NCBI GenBank assembly: GCA_029448655.1
Contig: JACCLO010000013.1
Coordinates: 2,046,001 to 2,110,000, forward strand
From: Wolfiporia cocos
Taxonomy: Eukaryota; Basidiomycota; Agaricomycetes; Polyporales; Phaeolaceae
Direction of reading: 5' to 3'
DNA length: 64,000 bases
Part shown: in pieces, positions 23,933 through 35,168 of the stretch
Numbering within the stretch: position 1 is the stretch's first letter
How the letters are laid out: the number at the start of each line of letters is the position of its first letter
Notes under the pieces: model-generated
The model's database searches: none
What the model was told of the DNA's origin: nothing
Seen by the model: only the letters and a program-made list of their open reading frames with translations
Position numbers and translations under genes: made by a program

Positions 23933-23943
23933 TTACCCCCTCT
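23933..23943 (-). other. Polypurine tract of Gypsy-1
   Basis: The minus strand reads AGAGGGGGTAA directly between the last Pol stop codon and the 3' LTR, the expected position for plus-strand priming. Confidence 0.75.
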
Positions 23944-24781
23944 TCAGCCTTCAACGTCCCGGAGAAGAATATCGAACTCTTCCTCCTCAAGCTGGGTGGT
24001 ACTAGAGCCCATTGAAGGGTTAGATTTTGTGTTTCGCTTGAGTTGGCGGCTGGAATGGCCGAATCCTTGTTCTCCTCATTTGGTGTCATTAAGGTACTGT
24101 CTGTTGTAGATATCAATTGTACTATGATGAATGTCAGGATGCGCAGCCTTATGCATAATAAGCTGTGCGATTTTATCACCCTTGTTCACATAGTACAGGT
24201 AGTCCGTCATGTTGTGAAGGAAAACCTTGATTTTGCCTCAATAATCCCAGTCGATGATTCCACCCTGCACTTGTAGGCCATCTCTAGCCATACCCGACCT
24301 GGTCACTAATTGCCCATAACTGCCATAGGGTAGTAAGATTTTTCAGTCTGTGGGCATGACTATGGTTAAATGAGGGTTGATGCGCGGGTCTTCACTGGCA
24401 TGAATATCGTATCCGACCACATGGTCAGAGCCTTGATATGGCATCTTTCCATTGGGGCCGGTTGAAAACTCGAGGTACGAGTTAAATCTGGTTCTTTCTG
24501 GTACGAACTTGCCATACGGATCGCAGATAACCTATTGACGTTGCTCCTTGCAGTCTTGCGGCGACATTGAGGCTTTGACTAGTGGCCAATCATCTGGCCA
24601 CAGATACCTATCTCCGACCTTCCAGTCAGGATTGTCTTCAGGGTCCAAAACACGGACACGAGGGTTTTTCTGTTGAGAAGATCACTGGGGGCTGAGAGGC
24701 TCAGCCATATGCTCGCGTTTATAGTCAATTAAGATTTCTCCGGCATTGTCCAGCTCTTCTTCTGTTACCCATGAGTCACTT
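23944..24781 (-). pseudogene. Gypsy-1 Pol C-terminus: end of chromodomain, linker and dUTPase
   Basis: Minus-strand translation starts with the second half of the chromodomain (DSWVTEEELDNAGEILIDY) and, after a linker, gives all five trimeric dUTPase motifs in order. Motif 1 is GYDIHASED, motif 2 VTRSGMA, motif 3 GGIIDWDY*GKIKVFLHN, motif 4 GDKIAQLIM and motif 5 K*GEQGFGHS. dUTPase hydrolyses dUTP to dUMP and limits uracil in reverse transcripts. The stops in motifs 3 and 5 are TGA where the family has Arg (DYRG, RGxxGFG), as expected from CGA to TGA changes. At least three further stops occur in the linker and domain. The last stop at 23944-23946 abuts the PPT, so this is the true C-terminus of Pol. 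Confidence 0.88.
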
Positions 24782-25870
24782 TGACACAGACTGGCTGTGG
24801 GACTCACCAACTACCCATAGTGGGGAGGGAGGTAAGGAAACCAGGCAAGTGCAGTAGAGGGTGAGATACTTCTACGGCGAACACCGAGAAGAATAGAACT
24901 AAAGTAATGAGCGTCTAGCTCCTACATATATACATGCATAATAATGGTCATGTGCTACTGTATAGTACATACCATAAATGAACGTGAGGCTTGGTTGCCA
25001 TGAAGACGACCAAGGTACATGCGCTACTCTACAAAGGCCGTGATCCGCCAGTAATGGCCGGACCAATTGGTAAAAGACATAGTGTGTGGTTCCACCATGA
25101 GGCGGACATGAATCATGTGGGCGCAGCCCGGGTATAGACAAGGCCGGTAAGCCGGTACCTTGAGGGTGATCCGCCATTGGGCAGGATTCATGGGATGACT
25201 CAGCGTAGTGCCGAGACATCTATGCCATTGGCTACCCCTAGTCTCATTACTAAGGACGGTAGCTAGGCCGTGATGTCATAGACCAGACCGGAGGGTAACC
25301 GATCATGACGGAGCGGTCTGGGACCAGGGATTGGACTTTTCTGGAAAGCTAGAAGCCCGGGACTCTGCAAGTGCCAGAGCCCGTGGTAACTGGAGTAAAC
25401 TGGACCAGTAGCATTAATAGCGTGGGGCTATTATTATGCTATGGCACCATTCTGTTGTAAGGATGGCGCGCCGTGTGACATCATCTTCTGATAGAACAAT
25501 GATGTAATGGTCTGGCCTGTAGGGCTGGATCGGTTGACGTAGCAATGACATAGCTGAGTCTGGACTATGATGCAATACCATAGCTAGGATAGCTGATGGT
25601 GACGTTGCCGTGATGTCATTAGTCTGGGCTGAGGCCATGATGGCTGTAGCTATGACGTTGGGATGACAGGGAAGTCCTGACTAGTGTGTTATGCTTAGTT
25701 GTAAGGGCTTAGTAGCGTGTCATTACATCATGTAAGCTATAAGGCCATGTTAGGACCTTATCGTGTGGCAATATAGGATAAATCCTGGATACCTTGTAGG
25801 TAGACGTATAAATCCTGGATAAATTGCTAAAAATAGCGGAAAAATGCTAGTCCCAGATAAATCTGTGACA
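24782..25870 (+). mobile_element. Long solo LTR (1,089 bp) inserted in the chromodomain
   Basis: TGACACAG...CTGTGACA with duplication CACTT on both sides. Removing it joins QWKDTTAES to DSWVTEEEL and restores a chromodomain. Its first 180 bp match the LTR piece upstream of Gypsy-2 at 60.37 kb. Confidence 0.92.
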
Positions 25871-25875
25871 CACTT

Positions 25876-26908
25876 TCTGCAGTCGTATCTTTCCATTGAA
25901 CCAGGAATTCTAATTTTCCTTGTGCATTCCAGCGATGGTTGAGGATAGATTCGACTTTGAATTCTCCATTTTCGTCAGGCTCAGGCGTGGGCTGTTCTCC
26001 AGTATAGGGGACAAGTTTGGATGCATGGAAAATGGGGTGGTATGCCCGGTATTGGTCATCCATATGCAGTCTAAAGGTTACTGCAGATAGTTTTTCAACT
26101 ATTTTGAACGGGCCAATATACCTAGGTGCCAAACTTCTTTCGGTTGTTTGGTAAGCCCGTATGTCCACCATGACTTTATCTCCTACTTTGAAGGGCACGT
26201 TCTGCGCCTGCAGATTGTAGTACCACTTCATACATGAAGCCGCTATTTCTAGCGCAGCCTTAGCCTCTGCCTGTGTGTTCCATTGGGTTAGTGCGATGTT
26301 GTTGAGATCAGAATTTCCCAAAAATCGGAGATCTGCCGGTCCGGCCTTGGGATGTCTACCTAATTCCATGTAGAACGGGGAGAACTTTGTTGCCTTGGAT
26401 GCTACGTTGTTATACGCAAACTCTGTGGTCGGCAAGAATTGCGACCAGTTATCTTTACAATAAGAGTTTACGTAACACCTTAGGTATTTTTCGAGGTTCT
26501 GATTCGTTCGTTCTGTCTGTCCATCCATCTGGGGGTGGTATGCCGTGGTCATGGATCATTCTATTCCCAATTCTTTACACCAGGCTCCGAAGAGTTCTGA
26601 AGAGAATTGTACTCCATGATCGGAAATGATTTGGTGTGGCAACCGGGAAAGAAACGAGCTTGCTTGGTGAGTCGATCCACAACTACCATAATGGCATCGT
26701 ATGTTTTGTTGTCCACCTTTGACTTAGGAAGGTACATGATGAAGTCGATAGTGATGATTTCCCATGGAGCCCATAGTACGGGGTTCGGCTGGAGCAAGCC
26801 GTATGGCTTGGTTGGGTGGTTCTTCATTCGTTGACATGTGTCGCACTTAAGAACGTACTTCTTACCCGATGTCATAAGCCCTGGCCACCAGAAGTTACAC
26901 ACGATCAA
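25876..26908 (-). pseudogene. Gypsy-1 integrase and chromodomain (first part)
   Basis: The zinc-binding HHCC module is split by the solo LTR at 26911: HHDHPTAGH lies in the upstream piece and CDTCQRM here. The catalytic core shows the first Asp in IITIDFIMYLPK, the second in a shifted frame as IISDHGVQF, and the Glu in HPQMDGQTERTNQ. Between VDRLTKQARF and the second Asp about twenty residues are missing and the frame changes, so the core carries an internal deletion. The C-terminal part has VGDKVMVDIRAYQT, APRYIGPFKIVEKL and the start of a chromodomain, VESILNHRWNAQGKLEFLVQW. The chromodomain places the element among chromoviruses, whose integrases are directed to modified chromatin. Confidence 0.85.
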
Positions 26909-26910
26909 CT

Positions 26911-27417
26911 TGTCACAGTTTTTACTGTGGCATATGAGCCTCCTTCACCCAGGCTCGAACCCAGGGCTTTACGCCTCCCTCTCTGTATGTTTACCACTGC
27001 GTCATAGACTACATAGCCAGTATGTCACATGACCTCTATATTAGATTGTCCATAGCGTCTAGATTACCCGGTCCGGTACTTCCTATCTAGACTGCTTACA
27101 TATACATGTCACGTAGGTCACTGCACACAGACCCCGCCTTTAGGGCAAGTACATACAAGTAGTACGTGGTCTGCACATGTATATAACCACTGAGCTGAGG
27201 TCTTACAACCTCAGTTCCATTAATGTGGATGTTGGGTGTGTGTGCCCCAGTCTACCTTCTCTAGTCTGCTTGAGTGCATGATGTTGACTCTGGCTACTTG
27301 ACACTCAACTCCCCTATTACCTCGTCTTGCTCGTCTGGTACCTCGTTGCGCCGACCTGTTAGGCTTGGGCCCTAGGGGGCCTCTTGTGGATGACACTAGA
27401 TAAGTTATTCTGTGTCA
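26911..27417 (-). mobile_element. Solo LTR (507 bp) in the integrase
   Basis: TGTCACAG...CTGTGTCA with duplication CAACT at 26906-26910 and 27418-27422. Removing it joins WKIYEL to IVCNFWWPGL. Near its left edge it contains, on the minus strand, a tRNA-like pair: an A-box-like TGACGCAGTGGTAA (26991-27004) and a B-box-like GGGTTCGAGCCT (26951-26962). Confidence 0.93.
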
Positions 27418-27422
27418 CAACT

Positions 27423-28872
27423 CATAAATTTTCCATCTGCTGTAGTGTCCGGCAGTTGGATGATCGTGATGCATCTGCATGACCCTATTTCTAAGGTCTT
27501 CTGGGGCCTTGGGTACGTAAACCTTGTTACAGTAGAGTAGAAGACCATTTTCGTAATTCCACTCTGTAAGCGACTTGCTGAATTCACGAGGTCCGGACTT
27601 AAGCAGGCCCTTGTAGTCCTTTGTGATTTGGTCATCTAGTAATGCTTTGTGTATATCCCTTAGGAGTTCGTCATCGTCCACAACCTGTTTGTGCGAGGGG
27701 TCAATAGCCTGAATGGCAAGTTTGGTTGTGAAATTGGTGAAAAATTCCGACTTTAGTAGCGTTTTGTTGTGATTATCGAGTTCCACCCCCTCTTCATGGT
27801 CTGGCCTCCTGGACAGAGGATCCGTGGTATGCATTGTTTTTCCTGGTTTGTGATGCATTGAGAAATTGAAGCGTGATAGGTACAATGACCATCTCGCTTG
27901 TCGCTGTGTGAGTTTTTGTGCCATTTTGAAATAGGTCAGGTTTAGATGATCCGACCATATTTCGAATTTAACCGGATGCCCCTCTAGGTAGTGTCTCCAT
28001 TCCTCTAGGGCACGGATTATTCTGAGCATTTTCTTATCATAGATTTTGTAATTCCTTTCTGCTGATGACATGCCTTTGGAAAAGAATGCGCATGGGTGCC
28101 ATTTCTGGTCCCTGGGGTCCAACTGTGATAGAATGGCCCCTTTCGCGAAATCCGATGAAGCCGACTCGATGTGGAAAGGTTGCTCTTTATCCGGTATTCG
28201 TAAATTCGGCACAGTCATAAATGCCTGCTTTAACTCTGTGAATGCAATTTCCTGTGTGTCTTCCCATAACCATCTCTGGTCTTTCTGTGTGAGCATTGTA
28301 AGTGGTTTCACGACCTTCGAGAAGTCCTTAATAAACCACCTATAGAAATTGGTGAAACCTAAAAAGGCTTGGACTTCTTTGACTTTTGTAGGTTGTGGCC
28401 AAGACAAAACACTGTTGAGCTTTGAAGGATCCATTTGGATTTTGCCCTTCGAAATGATCATGCCCAGGTATTTGATACTGTTTTGCTCGAAGAAGCACTT
28501 TTCAGGCTTAGCAAACAGATCATTGTCTTTTAACCGTTGTAAAACCGCTTTGGTAATTCTTCTATGCTCATTTAGGTCATTGCCAAAGATTAAAATATCA
28601 TCTAAATAGATGATAACCTTCCCAGTAGCAATGAAGTCTTTTAGGACGTCATTCATCATTGCTTGAAAGGTACCGGGCACATTTTTGAAACCGAAGTACA
28701 TGACAGTTGCTTCGTACAGCCCTTGCTTGGTAATAAAGGCTGTCTTCCACTCATCACCTTCGCGGATACGGACATTATTGTATCCCCACCAAAGATCGAT
28801 CTTGGTGAAGATAGAGGCCGAGCTTAGCTGATCAATGAGGTCCGATATCTGTGGTATTGGGTATTTATTATC
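27423..28872 (-). pseudogene. Gypsy-1 reverse transcriptase, RNase H and start of integrase
   Basis: One open stretch of about 480 codons. RT palm and fingers appear as NKYPIPQISDLIDQL, the TKIDLWWGYNNVRI core and the catalytic VIIYLDDILIF (YLDD), then SKGKIQMDPSKL and FLGFTNFYRWFI. RNase H follows with EQPFHIESASSDFAKGAILS, where the usual catalytic TDAS Asp reads as Ser, and YDKKMLRIIRALEEWRHYLEG. It ends in the HHC part of the integrase zinc module. The N-terminal RT piece lies beyond the next solo LTR at 29446-29658. Confidence 0.9.
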
Positions 28873-29440
28873 TGTCACAGTATTGCACTGTGGCATGGCC
28901 CTGCTATTATTTAGGTATTTTACAGGGTATTTGCGAAGTCCTACGGGCCCTGGATCCTACGGTAGCACCTCCATGTCCCTCCCTCTTATGTTAGACGCCT
29001 GACCTAGTAGATAAAGATAAGATAAGATGTACGGCGCTAGGGGTAGTGCGCTCCCATCACGTTATGGTCACAGTATGTACATGATACGTTATGGTAGCTA
29101 CCTATCACGGGGACCTTTAGGTACGGTGCACAGACCTCACCTTTAGGGTAGGCCTATGCTATAGTGTAGTACCTTTCATGTATATAACGTACGACAGAAT
29201 GAGGCTTACTCCTCATTCTTGAGATTCTATGACTTTGGGCACAAGGCCCCTCTCCTCCTTCTCTGCATGCTGCGCCTGCCGGTCTCAACATGCTTATCTC
29301 ACCACATACGTGCTAGTCTGGTAGCGATGCCACACAGCCTGACTCGCCGCCCCACATCCGCTCGTCCCTGTGGATAAGGAGTTAGAGTGTTAGGGAGATC
29401 CCCGCTAGCATGGTCCCACAGTCTAGGTGAGACTGTGTCA
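28873..29440 (-). mobile_element. Solo LTR (568 bp) in the RT
   Basis: TGTCACAG...CTGTGTCA with duplication TTATC at 28868-28872 and 29441-29445. Excision joins NEITVDN to KYPIPQI, a classic gypsy RT sequence. Confidence 0.94.
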
Positions 29441-29445
29441 TTATC

Positions 29446-29658
29446 CACGGTGATCTCGTTCAGTTTCCGGTAATCAATAACCATGTGGAGGCTACCATCC
29501 TTTTTGGCAACGAAGAAAACAGGTGCGGTGAGGGGAGATAATGAATTGCGAATATAACTTTTATGTTTTTCTTCCGCAATTCATTCACGCAAGGAATTTG
29601 TTTCTTTCAGTGATAGGGAGTATGGTTTTGCAGGAGTAGGAAGCTTCGCATCTTCTTT
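29446..29658 (-). pseudogene. Gypsy-1 RT N-terminal piece
   Basis: Reads [19 protein letters not shown] and [12 protein letters not shown], the conserved RT entry, preceded by LPTPAKPYSLSLKE. One in-frame TGA interrupts it just before [12 protein letters not shown]. Confidence 0.88.
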
Positions 29659-29663
29659 GAAGT

Positions 29664-30221
29664 TGTCACAGAATATCCGGGGGGATATCTGACAACTCTC
29701 GCTATAGGTCTTATGGGCGCCGCTACGTGCGCGCGCGCCTCTCTGAGCCTCAGCCACCTCAACGTTCGTTTCACTTCGTCTAAATCAGCTGACCCAGTAG
29801 ATTATCGCTGTAGGGTAGCGCGCACGTCAGGTGCATCACTTATGGTCACATTACTTCCATGTCACATGTCCTTGCACATGACCTCTTAGATAGTTGGCGC
29901 ACAGGCCACTTCTTTAGGGCACGCTCGGTAGTTACCATGCGCATGTATATAATACGTCGAGATGTGGGTTGATACCCCATCTCTAAGATTCTCGTCAATG
30001 GACTTAGGTCCCTCTCTTACCAACTTTCCTGTGTGATCTCTGGCCCAGGGCCCCTCTATCACTTGCTTGTCTGTGTGCCAGCTCGACATGTCGCCTCTTA
30101 GGAGTCCCCACTCCGGGGTACGGCCGACGTCGTCACCGCTGTTGTGTTAGCACACCGCCTAGTAAGGCATATAGGGATTCCCCAGTTGCCTGGGTTGCAC
30201 AGACGTGGTACGTCTGTGACA
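29664..30221 (-). mobile_element. Solo LTR (558 bp) between protease and RT
   Basis: TGTCACAG...CTGTGACA with duplication GAAGT at 29659-29663 and 30222-30226. Excision joins KPYDHAIDF to KEDAKLPTPAKPYSL, the usual gypsy linker. Confidence 0.94.
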
Positions 30222-30226
30222 GAAGT

Positions 30227-30584
30227 CGATGGCGTGATCGTAGGGCTTCCTAGCAGGCATCCTTTCAGACGCCTTCTGCAAAAATACCGTTGGCCCAAAT
30301 TCCCAGTATTCTGTCGGGACCAGTTGTTTCCACTTTTCAGTGGACTGGACTGGTTTTCCTTCCGAAAGATCACCAACCATTCCAAAAAGGAGCACTAATT
30401 CCTCATTTGATAAAGTGCTGATCCATTTGATGAGCGGACCATCGGGACTCACCTCTCCTAAAGCATCCAAAGTTGAGTCCCATACGCTATCTATTCTCAC
30501 TTCCACCTCGTCGATAGCGTCATCTTCTGAGGAAGGATGGTCATTATTGGTGCTAGTTCCTTGGCAGGAACACCGATCATATGT
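30227..30584 (-). pseudogene. Gypsy-1 protease-RT connector
   Basis: Open stretch with an acidic region and EFGPTVFLQKASERMPARKP, ending in YDHAIDF. This is the connector that precedes RT in gypsy Pol. It is separated from the protease by the hAT-type element at 30593. Confidence 0.85.
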
Positions 30585-30592
30585 CATAATAC

Positions 30593-31552
30593 TAGTGTTG
30601 CCGAAGTTCAGTTCAGAACCAAGGATCAGAACCTGAACCGCCTGAACTGAACCTAGGTTCAGGTTCAGTCCAGGTCCGGTTCAGGGTAGGACATCAAGGT
30701 TCGGTTCTTGGTTCAGGGGGGTCATGGGTACCCTTGAACCAGGTTCGAACCGGACTGAACCTTGAACCACATAGCATTAACATATTCTGTGTAGCCACTG
30801 GTGGATAAGCATCAATTACAATTATGTTCTTGCCATCTTTGCTATAGTGTTGTTGCAGTAAGTTATGGATAGCTGGCTTCACCATAGCAAGCATCAGCAC
30901 TCATATACTCTAGTCTCCCAATATGGCAAGGGCTCAACCCCATGCTGGGATCACCATGCTTTCTGTGGCACTGGGCTGCATTTGTTGCTGTCAGATGAAG
31001 TAAGAAATGTAGAAGATTATGTTCCACTTCATATCCATGATCCTAGGTTATATACAGTGTTGTCTAAGAATGGTTTGTTATTGAGGTTTGCCTCAGGCTA
31101 ATTCACAATCATAAACTCTGATTACTGAACTGCTCAAAATGGCTGCCTTGAGTGATTATTGTGCATCTAAAATTTATGTTTACCACTCTAATCAAGATTA
31201 AGAGCCACTTTGGAATTCAGCCCAATAGACACCAAATGAAGGCACTGCAGAACTTGAAGTGTGGTTACTTTAGTGGGTTCAATAGTGCCGGGAATGAGGT
31301 AGGCAATTGAGGGCAATTGGTATACATAGAAAGGTGCATGAAGTTGGTGTCTAAATTATTGTTTTTACACTCTATAGAAGCAAGTAACTTAGCGGTTTGA
31401 ACCTAGTTCGAACCATGAACCGAACCTGATGAACCAGTTCACCAGGTTCAGTCCAGGTTCAGGTTCAGGTTCAGGCTCCCTGCAGTCGGTTCGGTTCTGG
31501 GTTCAGCCCTAGACCCCCTGAACCTGAACCGAACTGAACTTCAGCAACACTA
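30593..31552 (+). mobile_element. hAT-type non-autonomous element, copy 1 (960 bp)
   Basis: Ends TAGTGTTGCCGAAGTTC and its inverse, with the perfect 8-bp duplication CATAATAC at 30585-30592 and 31553-31560; both features are hAT hallmarks. Both subterminal regions are packed with GGTTCAG/GAACCGAACC-type repeats, plausible transposase-binding sites. The core holds a 78-codon frame (30865-31101) with no transposase character. Confidence 0.93.
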
Positions 31553-31560
31553 CATAATAC

Positions 31561-32271
31561 CCTTACGCCAGTCAAAACTGGGGTTATGTTTCATCAGCCA
31601 GTCATAGCCGAGAATCAAGTCAAGGTGATGGATCTTCATGATGGTAAAGGACATTTTTTCCTTGTGGTCTCCATGTTGCATGAATCCCTTAACCGTCTTG
31701 TCGATCAGGCCATTCTTATTGTAGGTTCCATCAGCATTATGGATCCAGAACAGGTCTCGCTTCTCATGGGTAACTAGATGATGTTTTTCAACAAAGTCTA
31801 AGTTCATGACACTCAGAGTTGCCCCTAAGTCGATCAGAGCCAATCCTTGCACTTTCTGTCCATAAACCCATAAGTCGATCCATACTTGGAAAGACTTAGA
31901 GGTGTCACACGTGCTGTTTCCGTAAAAATGATATAGATTTTCGTAATTTTTTACAGCAGGGTTTACAGACTGAGCTTCTATACACAGCACACATGGGCAA
32001 GGTTTCACATGTGCTGAAGCAGAAAACCCGAGCGGGGTACCGGCTGCTCGGGGCGATTTGTATGGTCGAGGTCCAAGGGGCCAGGATGCTTCCCCATTTG
32101 TTAGGTGGAGGAGTTGCCTGTGTACGAGGCGTCTCTGGAATTTCCTCGATACACACAGTCTGTGACACAGATGACTCAGCGGTGGACACTCCGGAGGATT
32201 GGGGCACAGATTCTTCTTCAGGCACCCACTCTTCCTTGGTTATGGTGGTGGTGCGACTCATGCATCCCTTA
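31561..32271 (-). pseudogene. Gypsy-1 aspartic protease region
   Basis: The retropepsin-like core is LALIDLGATLSVMNLDFVEK, with the active-site DSG/DTG changed to DLG (one C to T step from TCG). The flap/end block is HLDLILGYDWLMKHNPSFDW, typical of gypsy proteases. Upstream lies a low-complexity stretch reached by frameshifts, one next to a run of eight C on this strand. Confidence 0.85.
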
Positions 32272-33878
32272 CCTTGTTGTTGTTTGTATGCGGGGGGGGT
32301 AACCGCTACCAGATCCCCCTGTACCCTGCTGCTGCAACTGCTGCTGCTGTGGCTTGTACGTGCACCGTGCCTCAATGTTGGTGCAGTTGTCGCACCCACA
32401 CTTGCTACATTTGTGGGGCGGGGTGCGGACGAAGTATTGCCCGTTCTTTGCTCGGACCATTACCAACCCGGGGGAAGCATCTTTTGGCAGGCATGATCCT
32501 GCTTTATCAGACTTCTCCTTAGGCTTTTCAGCCATGGTCATGGTCTGCGCCTTTCCAGACGCAGTCTTCTCCTCCTTCTTCTTCTCATCCTTCTTCTTTT
32601 CCTTGGGATCCATGAAGATGTGCTGTCCCTCCAACTCCTTTGGGTATAGCTGCTTATACAAATTGATTGCGGTGTCCAAGTACGCCTCCCAATCGGTGGG
32701 GGCTTTGTAGCCCATGGCCATTGATCAGAAAATACCGAAGTTTTTGTGAACTTCATCCGGGAGGGTCTTGACGAGCTTCGCACAAAGCGACATCAATTTG
32801 TATTCCGCAAGTTTCGCCAGTTGATGGAACTCCTCACAATAGGTAAAGAAGGCCTTCTTACACCGGGCCTTCCCGGCTTCACCCGAGAAGTCTTTGTCGA
32901 GCTCCTGCTGCGCAATCTCCTTGTCTGTCTTCTTCCCATACGTCCTCTGCATATGTGATACGAAGTCTATCCATGTTCCCACTGGTTGGCTGTTGTTGAT
33001 TTTGTCTTTCAGGTCCTTGAAGTATCGGAACGCTGTGCCGGTCATGTGGGTGAGCACATTGGTAATGCGATCTGTGTCGTCCCTGATCCTCATGTCCTTG
33101 TGATAGACATGGATCTTGAACAACCACTCGTCAACGTTGACAGTGGTGTCATCCCCACTGAATTTCTCAGGAGGGGTGGGACGAGGCACCAGCGACAGTG
33201 TTCCAGATGCTTGTGGCGGAGCTGCAGCCTGAGCCGGACGAGCGTTTTCAACGCGTCAAGCTCCTTTTGCAAGGCATCGATCTTCGATTTGAGAACCTGC
33301 CCTCCAGTCTGGAGAGACATGGAAGAGGCGGCCGAGTTCTCGAGGTCCTGAATACAGCTCAGTAGGTGGCGGACAAAGTCACGCTGCTCAGAGAGCTTGC
33401 GATGATAGAACATTAATCGCGCGTTGACGCGATTACGGTGACGGAGGAGGATATGATCCTCATATTCCTGACTGATTGTGGTTCCCATGTAGACTGCATT
33501 AGCGGCTGCCTGGATGACATCCCGCATGTCTTCGGGGTCCGTTACATGTTCCGAGATCATTCTTTGGATGTCTCGGCAGTCGGGGTATGCAAAGGAGACT
33601 GGGTCGATAAGGACCCTTTCATATCGTCTGAATCTTTGTGGGATTGGGGGACTGGTTACAAGGGGAGCATCCAGGAGCTCCCGAATGTTCCTGTCCTCGG
33701 ATGGGGGTCCAGACACGGAGTTGTAAGTAGGCAGCGAATAATGAGTTGGAGTATTAATGACATAGTTTTCTGGTGGAGGGGAGACGTTGATTTATTGTTC
33801 CCCTGCAGCGAATGGGTTTGCAAGCCATTTGTCATCGCCACACATCTCCTCCTCGACGTTGGTAAGGATACTTTTGTC
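32272..33878 (-). pseudogene. Gypsy-1 gag, main part
   Basis: The capsid-like core (32725-33189) reads KFSGDDTTVNVDEWLFKI, HMTGTAFRYFKDLKD, TWIDFVSHMQRTYG and CKKAFFTYCEEFHQLAKL, matching the Retrotrans_gag pattern. Behind it come a lysine-rich linker and a Cys cluster CSKCGCDNC in place of a classical CCHC knuckle. In front (33090-33850) is a helical region ending in a coiled-coil-like KSKIDALQKELDALKTL. There is a frameshift near 33,195 and an in-frame TAA after AAGEQ. Confidence 0.82.
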
Positions 33879-34839
33879 TAGTCTTGCCGAAGTTCAGTTC
33901 GGTTCAGGTTCAGGGGGGTCTAGGGCTGAACCCAGAACCGAACCGACTGCAGGGAGCCTGAACCTGAACCTGAACCTGGACTGAACCTGGTGAACTGGTT
34001 CATCAGGTTCGGTTCATGGTTCGAACTAGGTTCAAACCGCTAAGTTACTTGCTTCTATAGAGTGTAAAGACAATAATTTAGACACCAACTTCATGCACCT
34101 TTCTATGTATACCAATTGCCCTCAATTGCCTACCTCATTCCCGGCACTATTGAACCCACTAAAGTAACCACACTTCAAGTTCTGCAGTGCCTTCATTTGG
34201 TGTCTATTGGGCTGAATTCCAAAGTGGCTCTTAATCTTGATTAGAGTGGTAAACATAAATTTTAGATGCACAATAATCACTCAAGGCAGCCATTTTGAGC
34301 AGTTCAGTAATCAGAGTTTATGATTGTGAATTAGCCTGAGGCAAACCTCAATAACAAACCATTCTTAGACAACACTGTATATAACCTAGGATCATGGATA
34401 TGAAGTGGAACATAATCTTCTACATTTCTTACTTCATCTGACAGCAACAAATGCAGCCCAGTGCCACAGAAAGCATGGTGATCCCAGCATGGGGTTGAGC
34501 CCTTGCCATATTGGGAGACTAGAGTATATGAGTGCTGATGCTTGCTATGGTGAAGCCAGCTATCCATAACTTACTGCAACAACACTATAGCAAAGATGGC
34601 AAGAACATAATTGTAATTGATGCTTATCCACCAGTGGCTACACAGAATATGTTAATGCTATGTGGTTCAAGGTTCAGTCCGGTTCGAACCTGGTTCAAGG
34701 GTACCCATGACCCCCCTGAACCAAGAACCGAACCTTGATGTCCTACCCTGAACCGGACCTGGACTGAACCTGAACCTAGGTTCGGTTCAGGTAGTTCAGG
34801 TTCTGAACCTTGGTTCTGAACTGAACTTCGGCAACACTA
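33879..34839 (-). mobile_element. hAT-type non-autonomous element, copy 2 (961 bp, inverted)
   Basis: Almost identical to copy 1 but in opposite orientation; flanked by the perfect 8-bp duplication CTTTTGTC at 33871-33878 and 34840-34847. The same 78-codon frame appears at 34331-34567. It splits the N-terminal part of gag. Confidence 0.94.
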
Positions 34840-34847
34840 CTTTTGTC

Positions 34848-35039
34848 ATAAGCCCCCGGGGGCCTAGTACGGGCACTCCTTGAGGCATAACTGCTGAAAA
34901 GAGGAACCTCTGTAGACGAACGAGTAGGAGGAGTGGTGGGGAGGGGGGGGTACATGGTGGAACGGGATGCTTGCTGGGTCCCTTCATGACCCTGAGCCTC
35001 GCTCTCTTCACGTGCAGCTTGGGAATGTGTGGTTGGCAT
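34848..35039 (-). pseudogene. Gypsy-1 gag N-terminus
   Basis: Begins MPTTHSQAAREESEAQ at 35039, rich in Pro/Ser/Thr, and runs into the hAT element after RPPGAYDKS; the frame resumes as DKSILTNVEEEM. The upstream ORF overlaps this start in another frame. Confidence 0.75.
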
Positions 35040-35168
35040 TTCTACCAAAAGAAGGTTTATGAACTGTTTGCACAGTTCGAGAAGAATTTAAACTAGAAGG
35101 AAGAATCTCTCCTTTGCAGGTGAGAACGTAGTATCCTTTGCAGGATTTCGATCCGATGTCACACATGA

